From: Mytilus californianus
Taxonomy: Eukaryota > Mollusca > Bivalvia > Mytilida > Mytilidae
Reading direction: 5' to 3'
Assembly: GCF_021869535.1 (NCBI RefSeq)
Contig: NW_026262701.1
Location: 6,463,501-6,527,500, forward strand
Length of the DNA stretch: 64,000 bases
Shown here in pieces: positions 45,501 through 57,800 of this stretch. The first letter of the stretch is position 1; each line of letters opens with the position of its first letter. Position numbers and translations under genes: made by a program. The notes beneath the pieces are model-generated. The model was not told the origin of the DNA, searched no databases, and was given only the letters and a program-made list of their open reading frames with translations.

Positions 45501-46247
45501 TTAGAATTGCAGTTCTAGTAATTGTCTTGATATGCCTTTTTCGTAATTATTAACCTCAAGACCACAATAAGAAGCCTGGCATCCTGGCCAAACCTCCTCT
45601 TCGTGTCCCAAGCTACACAATGAGTGTCACTAGCCGATTGTTTGCGATTGAGAGCCGTAAATGTCAAGTGAAAGTATTTGAATCCATGACGTAACTAATT
45701 TATTAGTTATATATAGCCTGTATCCTAGATAACGTTCATTGAAACTCGAAAACTTCAACCAAGAAACGGATGTCACGAACGAGTATGGTAATATTCACAC
45801 TTTAACAAGAGCCAAAAGGAACATCACCATCCAAAAATGGAAAATTAACATAGAGAATGAAAAATCAACTCTTTTGTAGTAAATTTTTATACAAAGTTTC
45901 CTGTGTGCAACTCAATAAGATCAACAATTACTGCAACTTTATTAATCAAAATAGTTCTCTTAGCTCAATTTCCGCAGTTTTCCTGATTATGCCACTTTCT
46001 CAGTGCGGACCTTAAAGAGGACACCTTTACATTAAAAATATAACTGTAAATCGCAGGAACTTCCGCGTTAAGACCACAATAAGTGCCAATGGAATGTTTG
46101 CGATTGAGAGTAAATTAAAAGGTATTGAACTTGAAGTTTAATAAATTAAACTGAGTTTGATATGTTAATGCTCAATGCGTATGAAAAAATTAATCAAATA
46201 TTATACGAAAGTAACAAACGTGTTGGTTATATATATCACTCCGCAGT

Positions 46248-46259
46248 ACCGCCATTGTT
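46248..46259 (+). promoter_or_regulatory. YY1-like site near gene 2 5' end
   Basis: ACCGCCATTGTT resembles the CCGCCAT core often found at transcription starts of housekeeping genes. It lies 245 bp upstream of the chosen ATG. The start of transcription itself is not known. Confidence 0.3.
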
Positions 46260-46492
46260 ACAAAGAAAACACAAAGTTATGTGTATTCGCTATCTAAGGA
46301 ATGTGTGTAAAATTAATTAATGGAATTTATGAAATTGACATTTTAGTGTGGAACAAGATGGATTTTATTTGAATAATTAGGATATAAACAATGGTAAAAT
46401 ATTGAAGAATTTATCGTTTTAAATTATTTTTTGATAAATAACAGCGTGAGAAACACATTCCTGTGTGTGGACCGTATCAAAACAATACATTA

Positions 46493-47885
46493 ATGATAAT
46501 GGCCAATCTACAGTCATTAGAGCAGGAGACTGCAAGAATCAGAATGATGCAGAGCCAAAAGTCTTCGCCAGCAAATTTGTTATCAAATTCAGAAAGATAT
46601 CATAAATTTGAAAGCTTAACACAACAAAACAAATTGCCACCAAAACCTGGGGGTCAGATTGAGGGTCAAGTTGAACAAGGACATCCTATGAATCCTGGAA
46701 ATATTAATGAAATGAATAGAAGTATTTACATTTCTCGTCAAGCATATCCAGCACCTAGTCATGAATATATGTTGAATCAACACTTTTCTCAAAATATGAC
46801 AGTCACTAACAACCCACATGTAATGGGAAATTCTCAACACAATTTGAATTACAAGGTTGTGAAGCAGGGTACGGATTATAATTCCACTTTGAATTACAGC
46901 AGTGGTGGGGACTCGAAAAATTCCAGTCCACGGACTAGTATGATAAACTCGCACCCTCCACCTCCATATGATCAACAAAAATTTGGAAGTCCTCGGTCAA
47001 GTTTAGCGAGTCCGCGTTCGAGCATTAGTGGCGCCTCATTGGAAAGTAAACATTCAAGCCCAAGAACAAGTTTAGCAGGAATGTCTGGTGTGATGTATGA
47101 CAAATATCCTAGTCCAAGAACCAGTGTTGTGTTGTCACAGGATCATGGAGTACCTAATTCATATGGACATACTTTTTATCAAGGTGTTCCACAAAATGTT
47201 GCACATCGGAATATGTCTTTAATGAATGAAAGTAGGTTTAATGAACATGCTCCTCCACATATGCAACAACATATATCTGGTGTTCATATGACAAATAATA
47301 ATAACGAAATACTTTATCAGCATAGACAGCATTCGTCATCTCCACATAATAGTGTTTCTAATCTTGCTGGAATACCAAACGAGTCCCATATAGGACAGTC
47401 CCAAACTTTTACACCACCACCTGCAATACCAGCACGAGTTCCCATTCACCAAAATGGTATTCATCAAAATCATTTGGATCCTGAACAAACCTTGGCAACA
47501 TTAACTCAACAGTTGCAGGACAATATGAGAATAACAACCTCTCGCAAAAATTCTCTAGAATCGCCAGTACCTAAAAATCCACCGCCTCCATATCATGGTC
47601 CTCATAAAACTGAACCTGTGCCAGTTATACCGCCAAGAAATCCACGTTATACACAGACATCACAACCTACTTCACAACAGAGAATGTTTGCTCCTGGGGT
47701 GGTCTCTCAGTCATCTGGTCACATTGGACGTACACCGCCGTCAGCAGCAGTTCGTCCTCAAGCTCAATTACCATACAGTGTAACACCACCTACAAAAGGT
47801 CCCACAGAAGCAGAGAAAAAAATTGCAGCATTAACTCAACAGTTGGAGGATGAATTTGAAAAGGCACCACAGGGTGAATATTTTG
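46493..47885 (+). CDS. Gene 2 exon 1, disordered N-terminal half
   Basis: Single 1393 bp exon ending at donor GTAAGT. Rich in N, Q, S, P and H. LTQQL occurs twice (337-341 and 447-451); the second, in [13 protein letters not shown] just before LIM1, resembles the leucine-rich segment of zyxin-family proteins that serves as a nuclear export signal. Five SPR(S/T)S plus hydrophobic motifs at S145, S166, S173, S189 and S207 combine a proline-directed and a basic-directed site. Confidence 0.9.
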
Positions 47886-48857
47886 GTAAGTTTTCTATGC
47901 TCCATCAAGCTACACATATCAGGTGACAGTGTATGTATAAAGATAGTTTTCAATTAAGGTTATTTTCCTTGCCACCTTAAGCTTGTTGTAGGTGAATGGG
48001 CACAAAATCAGCTGCATTTAACTTAATATGCAAAAACCATTGAATTACATGATCCAGACTTAGGGCAGACACAAAAAGTAATGCGGTGACAATAAACAAG
48101 TACATTTTTTTTGTTTGTACATGTACATGTTTGTGAGCGCAGAGTCCTCCTTAACATGGAACAGAGGTGACACAACACAACATACAAACTGTAAAAATCA
48201 GTTGGAAATGGATTATACATATCACATGCATATAAGCCCTGGTTTAGTTTGTCAATAATATTGTTGAAGGGTCTTTTATCAGACTTGCTTGTACCACTTG
48301 TTTTAATTTGATTCTTCAAATAAGAAAATAAACCAGTTTGGCCTCATAACTGAATGTGAAATTTACACTGAAAATTTGACTCGGAAAGATTCATTATTTT
48401 TTTTTATTTTACCAGTTATTTTCAGGAAAACATACTGTTGCATTATTCATCAAAGATGTACATGCACATTACAATGTACAAATGTACATTTAATGACCAA
48501 AATGAAGAACTCCAATATAAAATTTGTTTTACATGTACTATAAACATGATAAAATTTGTACCCAATGTTGGACTGTAGTTATAATAATTATAAAATCATT
48601 TATATAATTTTCATTAAACTTGAATTGATAACTAGACTGTCCACATAGTTGACTTATTCAGAATTCTAATTCATACAAAGATTTTACATATAATTCTGCA
48701 TGTATGATACATGTATATATGTTGTGCCACTAGAATGGGTCCCTTCTTTGATAGGTCAATTTTACCAATGGGTTGCAATTTCACAATGGTAAAATGTCAA
48801 TTAAAATGAATCAGAATATTTTAATCTTTCAACTTGATACAAAATGTATCTGTATAC

Positions 48858-48894
<37 letters not shown>

Positions 48895-51800
48895 TATATA
48901 TATAGGTGTTTTTATCCTTTTTAATCTAATTAAGATGTTATAAATGAACAGATCACTGAGAAATATACATTTGTATTTATGGGTTGTAATTTTCACAAGC
49001 TTTTAAGACTTCAATATACATGAATGAATTGGGGTGGTTTTTTTTTAAATACAGCTGCATGCATATGTCTGCACCCAAAATCCCATGTTGAGGACCCCCC
49101 TTCCTTGTGCTATTACCTTGTTAGATTAAACGTTACAAGTCTGTCTCACTGTTGGTCTTTTGGTATCGCACATTTGAATATATTGGAAGTATGATACAAA
49201 TGAACAACACCTATCATTAATATAAATTATAAAAACATGTTTGACAAAATGGACTAACACTAAGAGTGTACTATAATCATGTACCTTCAAAAACATATAT
49301 ATATATACTGTACTACTAATTGATCTGACATGTTTATATTGGTATTGAAACAAAACCCTACAGCTAAATTTTTGTGACTGAAATATACTGCATATTTTTG
49401 AAGAAAGTACATGAATATTTAGTTCTTTAAACAAAATAAGCATTGTCCTTATGTAATTATAGCCAGACAATTGTATAATTTCTACAATTAAGCAGATAGT
49501 ATAGTTATAAAACAGATTGTAAATCCTAACAGTGAAAACTTTTACTTTAGAAAAAGTAAACATGGTTAAATTTTTAAGTGTGATAAATTGTATGCTTGCA
49601 GGAAGAAACAGACTTGACATTTTTAGAAAGGTGTCTTGCTTACAGTTATAACCTGGGGATTTAAATATATAAGTGATTAAGAGGAAAGGAATTTCCTTTA
49701 AATTTTATTTAGTCTTTTAAATTTTTTAAAACTGATCGAACGATAGCGGAACATTTACATGTATTATAATTCATTTGTTATTACCATTTAACTGTTGATA
49801 TATCGTTACATGTGCTTTGTGTCATTATACCTGACAAATTTGGGCATACCTGTTTCGTCACATTTATCTGAGGTTTCTGACTAAGTGTAAACATTACGAT
49901 TAAACCAAGGATGTGACTAAATATCAGTTCATAAGGTTCGAAAGGTAAAAAGTTTGGTGACTACTACAATAAGGGTTATTAACAATTTTATGCTCTGCCA
50001 AGCATCACTTTTTGATTTTTCAATTATATGTGTCAGCACCCCTCCTAAAATAATTGCAGGGTAGCTTGAACCCAAGATTATTTAGATTTAAAAAAGATGA
50101 ATTTAAGTGTTAGTAAAGTTATTATTAGACCCCAATAAGACTTTAACTCTTAAATTTAAATTTAACAAAAAATAACTTGCATTGACTAAGTGTACATTTT
50201 GTACAATAGTGTAACATTTTTGGATTTCAATTTTCATGATGACTTCTGGTTTCAAAATACATTGTGTCTGGCAACAATGAAAAATGATTAAACAGAAATG
50301 GCAACAATATAATTTATGTAAAATGATTAAACAGAAATATGAAATCATACAGTGTATGGTACAAAATTTTCTTGTGTAGATGATGTTAATTGTATGATGA
50401 TCATCCATATACAACAGACCAAATTATCATTGGTTTTGATATGTAGTTTATAATAGTGGCTTGTATTTCTGGCAGAAAAGGTGACAATTTTAAAATAAAA
50501 ATTGATTTCATAGCATCCTGCAAAAATGTCCTTGAAAAGTTGATTGCACAGAGATACATGTACCAGATACAGCAAAAAAAGTCAGATTTTCTGTTATATT
50601 ACATTTCTTGTATTTGATTTCTAAATGAAAATGTATGTAGGTAATTACTTTTATATGTTCTGTTAATCAAAACAGAGACGGACACAATTGTTTGCTTTTT
50701 ACACATTGTGACTTGGATGGAGAGTTGTCTTATTGGCACTCATACCACATCTTCTTATTTCTATACACATTGTATACCCTTCTTTATACATAGTACTAAA
50801 GAAAAGAAAGTTGGTGGTTAACATGTACTTACTTTCATATAAAAATCAAATTATATGTTTATGAGAACTTGTTTTAACATCTTTATTGTGAATCTGTCCT
50901 ACAAAATAAATGCATCAATTAATCTCATGTTCAGTGTCAACTGGTTAGTGGTAAGGATGTCAGTAGGACTGTATTTATGAATATTGTAATTCTGTCTGTT
51001 AATTCAAAAGATATTCATACTTTTTGAAATGCATAACATTATCAAAAGAATATATCAAACACCAAAATGCAAAAGTGATTATTCTATTATCGACAATAGA
51101 TCTAGTGTCACAAACAGTCGCATTCGCATTAAGTATTAAAGAATCTGAATAAAAGGAAATAATACTTAATATATATTATCAATGGAACAGCAAATTAAAA
51201 ACACAATAGAACCAGGAAATATTCATATATTTCTAAGACACATCCCATCAAAGTTCTAAATCCTACAAAAGAAAAAGCTTTTTACGGCAGAAAAAATATG
51301 TTTGTCAGATTGCTCTACCATGTCTATATTTATCAAACCAATTGCTTAAAACATTTTGTAAAAAGGCAGGGTATGATAACTTTGACCTTGGAACAAGCAG
51401 TAATTGTCTAATTAATACTTGTCCGGCAAAAAAAGTGTACATGTATACCTTACCTGTCATGAACTACTGTAGCATTGTTATATTGAAATTCTCGTACAGT
51501 GTAGCAGCATCCTGTTTCAATTTCCCTGTGCTTGATATACATTTGTACTTATGCTGTTTTGCATGTTCTGTATTTTTATAGTTATTGGTGTATTTATTCT
51601 TGAGATATTTTCTCTTATTTGTGCACATCATTCTTTCAATTTTAGGCCAGTTTGTGTACTAAAATTTTAATAAGATGCTCATCACCTATAATTCTTGGCC
51701 CTCATTCCTATCCACATTAAGTTTTTCAATTCCAACACCTTTTTTTTGGGGGGGGGGGGGGGGGGAGGGGATCAATATACTGTTATTTATACATCAGACC

Positions 51801-54800
51801 GTACTGGTTACCGGAACTTTGGATACACCAAACCACATACTTTATACCTGAGAAACGAAACGGGCAATTTATGCCCTCAATTTTAGAATTCATTCATACA
51901 TGTGGTGGTGTTACATTTAAAATTGAGAATGGAGATGGGGAATGTGTTAAAGAGACAACAACCCGACCAAAGAGCAGAAAACAGCCGAAGGCCACCAATG
52001 GGTCTTTAACACAATGAGAAAATCCTGTACCCGGACAGCTGGCCCCTAAACAAAAATGTGTACTAGTTCAATGAAAATGACATTTTACAAAGTCCATTGA
52101 ATCATTTGCAAAGAATTTCCCTCAAACCGGTGCTAGAAGCCGTCTTTAACTTGCAGTGAGGTTTTTTTTTTTTTTTCTTTTTGTTTCTCCGTGTTGAACA
52201 TGTTGAAGGCCTCGCTGTGACTTTGAGATGAAGAACAGCATTAAAAGCGTGTTCCTTTGCTTTTTGTGTGTTTTTAGCTGTGCATGTACTGATTTTGTAG
52301 CATTGATGGATACCCTATATCCTTTGTTTTAGAAGAAGTTATATTAATTGTATTATTTGATTCTGTAGGTCAGTGCTTTAAATGTGGTGAAAGGGTTACA
52401 GGAGCCGGTGATGCGTGTCAGGCCATGAACAACTTGTACCATACCAAATGTTTTGTGTGTTGTTCTTGTGGTAAGTTTATTTACCATAGTTATTCCAGGG
52501 GGAGTGTGGTGAGAGGGTTACAGGAGTCGGTGATGCACGTCAGGCCATGAACAACTTATACCATACCAAATGTTTTGTGTGTTGTTCTTGTGGTAAGTTT
52601 ATATACCATAGTTATTCCAGGGGGAGTGTGGTGAGAGGGTTACAGGAGCTGGTGGTAAGTTTATATACCATAGTTATTCCAGGGGGAGTGTGGTGAGAGG
52701 GTTACAGGAGCTGGTGGTAAGTTTATATGCCATAGTTATTCCAGTTGAGGAGTGTTGTCACCAGATTACAGCAGCCAGTGACTGCACCATACCATATGTT
52801 GTTTTTCATGTTTATATAATTGTGATTTTATACATGTAACTAAATGTTCTTCGATGCAAGACCTAGTAATAGCATAATGGTTCCATGGTCTTATATATCT
52901 GATCAGATTATATAAGAATAAAGTGTTTATGTGGTGCTGTAGTTTTAGGAAAACAGTGCTATTTCAAAAACAAACGAGAACAGACACACTTGACTGTTTC
53001 ACTGATTAAATTAAAGAACACAGTTCATTTTCTTGCCTCCTGACCTACATGCACCTTAAATCTGCATGCCTACCCAAACACATTTTGTGAACATTTTTAG
53101 TTCAGCACTGTTAATATTTCCTTACATACAATGAAGTCTTTGTAACATATTTTTCCAAAATAAATTTTTTTGATCTACTTACATAAAAATATATACTTTA
53201 TTTCTGTCGGCTAGGAGACTGGAAGTAAGTACATTGTATACATTGTATATATATTTTTGCTGACCTTAGGTTTTATGCATGCATGAAAAATGCAGTATAG
53301 TGAATTTTATAATTGACTTTGAAGAATGAATCTGAAACTGAAATTCAATTTTTAAACGAGAAACACTCATGAACCACATCAACAAACGACAACCACTGAA
53401 CAACAGGTTCCCGACAGGACAGGTGCAAACAAATGCAGCAGGTTTAAACGTTTTAATAGGCGCCAACCTTCACCCTCCTGAAACAATAGTGTAACATCAC
53501 AACATAGAAAGACACACTATAAAATATCAATTGAAATGGCTTAACTCAATCAAAAGACATATTAACAAAAACAAGTGAACATACACTGAACGAATAAATT
53601 TGATCTATGACACAATGTAAATACAAAATTAATAAAACAAGGGGGTTAGATGTAAAACAATATCAGAAAGACAACCATAACCTTGGACAAAATGCCGCCA
53701 AAAAAATGTCTTATCTTTGGACAGCTTTGTAACAGAAAACTATACAATTCAGCTGGAATTAGATTCAGTCTGTGTTATAATAACATTTTAATCCTGATTT
53801 GAGATAATTCAGTTGTGAACTGTCAAATCATTCATGTATTAATTATATAAACATTAACTACTTTTGATAGTGTATGTCATCATATCAAATATTTTTATAC
53901 ATAACAATTGAGAAAAAAGTAAAAACTCTCATTCAATCAAATGTTAAATTAAACATTTGTTGGTTGACAAAATATAGTTTAATATGTTGTAATTATAGAA
54001 ACTAGACATGCTAGAAGGATTTCATTTTTATCAAATAGCTAGCGGCATTATAGCTACCAAATTCATGCCAACAGAATTGACTCATATTTATAACATACTA
54101 AAATTGTATCACAATTACAACAGTTCTATATTTATAGGAAACAGTAAACAACGCTGGAATATTTATTTATAAAGTATCAACCTTTTATCAGCATATTTTT
54201 GGACTGAGTGCCATCTTAATATACAATATTTGGTTCCATAAAGAAAAGTCCTTCACAATTTCAGATTTTTTGTTCAAAGTTGGATCTTTTTTGTAATATA
54301 ATCAACAGTCCAAAACATGTCTGATGATTATTAGAGTTTCATGTAACATATCTTTATGGAATTTTGCACATTATTAAGGTCCATGAATACAAGCTCCCTT
54401 TTTATTTTGTTCATTTTAAAAAGAAAAAGGAACTTTATGAAAATAGAGGGAAGTTATGGTGTAGTAAGGCAAATTTTTTCTAATATGGTGACATTTAATT
54501 ATAAAAATAATCTTAACCAATTACCCTCATTTAAATTTTTAGGATTTTTTCAAATTATCATGTGCTGAAAGTGCAGGAGTATTTTGTAGATTTATTTAAA
54601 TGAATATAAAAATTTCCACGCAGATGGAATGAAAAAAGTAAGCATCTATGTACCGGTAATCTTAATGTAATATACATGTATTAGTCTGTATTAGTCTCGA
54701 CAGATCAGTCTGGAATTTAAGAGAAACAGATGTTTGTTCCACTAACAATAAATATTTTCGATATTGATATGTAACCAACATTTTGAGATATTTATATCTA

Positions 54801-57800
54801 AACTATCTTTTTTAGGTCGAACGTTGCGAGGGAAAGCATTCTATAATGTCCATGGAAGGGTGTATTGTGAAGAAGACTACTTAGTAAGTAATAATACAAC
54901 TTATAATAGATATTTTTTTATAGTAAGCATCATATAAATGATATATTTCACATTCACGGAACTACCAATCATCTTCTATTACTGTGGATACATTATAATT
55001 CGTTGGACACTAGTTTTTTGTCGTGGGTGCATTATAGGTAAGTGGTAAACTACAAATTTAATTTTCAAAGGAGTATAAATTTTTCGATAGGAATTTAACT
55101 GTATGTGTGTATGCAGACTTTGGCAAATCCATGAAATCAATTTTACATGAATATACAATTTTTCCTCAATCCACTATGATTGGTACCCACAAGAATAAAG
55201 GAATTTAGAGAGAACTACATAATGTGAGAGGCAAAATGTAGGCACTCACATTCCTTAGAACAGGTTAAAATGCATTATAAAATATTGATGAACAAACATA
55301 AGAACAAAGATTTGGTCAGAATATTCTTTCAGCTTTTTAACTGTTTTCATTATAGAAATAATTTTGATTTCAGTATTCTGGTTTTCAACAGACGGCAGAA
55401 AAATGTTGTGTTTGTGGTCATCTTATAATGGAAATGGTAAGTATTTGAATGTTTTAAGAATTTTTATGTTTCATTTTGTAGTTATATTGGGTTTTAAAGC
55501 TTTTAATGAATCACATTTTGTACGAACATTTTTACAACCCTAAGGCTATAAACTACAGAAAAGAATCATTCGATTCAAATAATTACATTTTATTACTAAA
55601 ACCAGGAAATTGCAAGTTAAATCAAGCTTTACACTTGTTTTGTTTTTAAATTCCTATGCATTGTTTGTACATTGTCACAAATAGTGCACTTGTAGTCATG
55701 CATGTTGTGTAGGAAATTGATAAAACATTGGTTTAAACAATCCAAATACCATAAGATAGTTATCTGCTTATTCAAATTAAAGGTACACATTAACGATCAT
55801 AAAAATTTATGTTAAGTTAATAATTTTTTGTTATTATTAAAATAATGTGATTATATATACTGTGCCTTGACTTTACATGTTGCTCTCCACCTATTGCAGT
55901 TCATTCAAAATTCTGACCCAATTGCAATTTGTTTTATCAGACCAAACTGTTCAACTGGTCAGAAATTTTAACCAACTGCTGTCAAAAAACCACAGTCAAT
56001 TCATCAAAGTGTAGGTTGATAAAATAAAACATGCCTAGAATCCTATAAAACTTTCTTTTATCTATATATAAGACCTTAATTCCACTTCATTGTTATTATG
56101 GAAATGTTGCTAAAATTTGAATACATATTGTAATTGTAAAAATAATTGTAAAAAGTCATTCGAAAGGTGAGTGCTATAAAAAATGTCCAAATGTAAGTTT
56201 TGAATTTTTGTTCTAAAATGGTGTGTTTCTATGCATGCTACAAAGCTTTCTTTAAATGAATAACTCCAGTTTTGTCTGATCTGTCTGACATCTTATCACA
56301 TAGACTGACTGTCTGATACAATGTACCTTTGTCATACCCCATGACAAGACGAGTTAAAAATTCATTGGCTTTGTCATGTTAGACATCTGGACTGATAGCA
56401 CAGAGGAAAAATGAGGACTTTTAAAGTTTAGTTTTACAGTGTAAATATAAGTAGGTGTTGGGTAAGGCTAAATTAGGTTAAAACTTGGGGACAGATTCGT
56501 CTACAGGACAAGAGGTTATCCACCTGTTATTTTGATTTTTGATCTGTGTGATTTTTGGGGTTTCCCATACCAAAACTTTTCTGCTTATATTATTTGGCGG
56601 TGGCAGATGACACATGCTGACCTTTGAGGACTCAAACATTCAATTAGTGTAACAGAATTTTGAAATTTACCAAATTTAATGTACATGTCTTGGCTAATTT
56701 CATTTTGTCTGCTGGTACATTTATTACTAATGTTACTTTGTATAATAGAAAACTAACATATTCACCATGTTATTCACGATCAATGTAGGTGAACTGTACA
56801 AAGAAATTAAATTACCAATGGTCCTTTACATTCTGAAAGGCAAATGTATATAAAAGTTGAGTTATGATTTGTTATTGATCTTTTTCAGATATTACAGGCC
56901 ATGGGTAAATCATATCATCCTGGATGTTTTAGGTGTTGTGTATGTAATGACTGTCTCGATGGAGTGCCGTTTACGATTGATGTAGACAACAAAATTTATT
57001 GTATAGAAGATTATCATAGGTAAATTTTCAGAAACATTTAGATATAGATAGGTTTTGGTATGATGTAATGTGGGTTTGAGTTATTTCCCTTGGCCTCCAT
57101 TTTGGAGAGGTAAATGGTTGATTTATGTCTCGCCTTGACTGAGTCAAAAAGGGAGACTAAGGTATGCTGTTTCTGACAGTGGCGGCTGCTTCAACAATGT
57201 ATTAGTTTGTGATTAGGTCAATTTATGGCAAACCACTAGTGGTAGGTCAATGATATTTGGTATGCTGTTGTATTAGCATTGGAACATCTCATTTCCATGG
57301 AGATTATTTGACCCTGCCCCCTCAGTCATGGTCTATTGACTTTGAAACTTTTGCTTACTTTACATGTATTAGTTTGTTATTAGGTCAGTATAAGAGGAAC
57401 CATTAGTGGTAGGTCCATGATATTTGGTATGTAGATGCATTAGAATTGACACATCTCATTTCCATGGAAATTATTGGCGCCTAAACCTCAGTCATGGTCC
57501 ATTGACTTTGAATGTTTTGTATAGTTTACCTGTTAAGTTTGCGATTAGATCAATTTATCAGGAACCGCTAATGTTAAGTCAATGATATTTGGTATGCAGT
57601 TGTATTAGCATTTGCAAGTCTCTTTTCCATGGTGATTATATGGCCCCACCCCCTCAGCATGGTTCATTAACTTTGAAATTTTACATTGTTTACAAATTAT
57701 AGTTAGTGTTTAGGTTATTGTAAAGGGAACCACTTATGATAGGTCAATGATATTTGGTAAGCAGTTTTATAAGCATTGGCATTTTTCATTTCCATTGGGT

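Larger units (their letters stand above)
36640..46240. other. Intergenic region between gene 1 and gene 2
   Basis: About 9.6 kb, almost all repeats: MITE (37198-37380), reverse interspersed element (38130-38480), long tandem-type repeat (39010-40035), truncated Penelope-like copy (40125-41057), a second RT fragment (41070-41335), a repeat with a nested foldback element (41790-42960), reverse element fragment (43305-43440), a small GC-rich hairpin (43962-44020), the full interspersed element (44362-44937) and a non-LTR RT relic (about 45180-45500). No host gene recognised. Confidence 0.6.
47886..52368. other. Gene 2 intron 1
   Basis: Contains interspersed element pieces (48020-48240, and reversed 50700-50765), a TA microsatellite (48856-48904), a G run (51748-51770) and a short Penelope-like 3' fragment (51919-52080). 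No further exon recognised. Confidence 0.55.

Noticed and set aside
46463-46492. Extension of the jub reading frame to GTG at 46463
   Set aside because: GTG is not a normal start in animals and no ATG lies between the in-frame TAA at 46439 and 46493.
49126-49620. 164-codon minus-strand frame in jub intron 1
   Set aside because: Long but rich in F, I, Y and C as expected from AT-rich noncoding DNA; no homology recognised and no supporting motifs.
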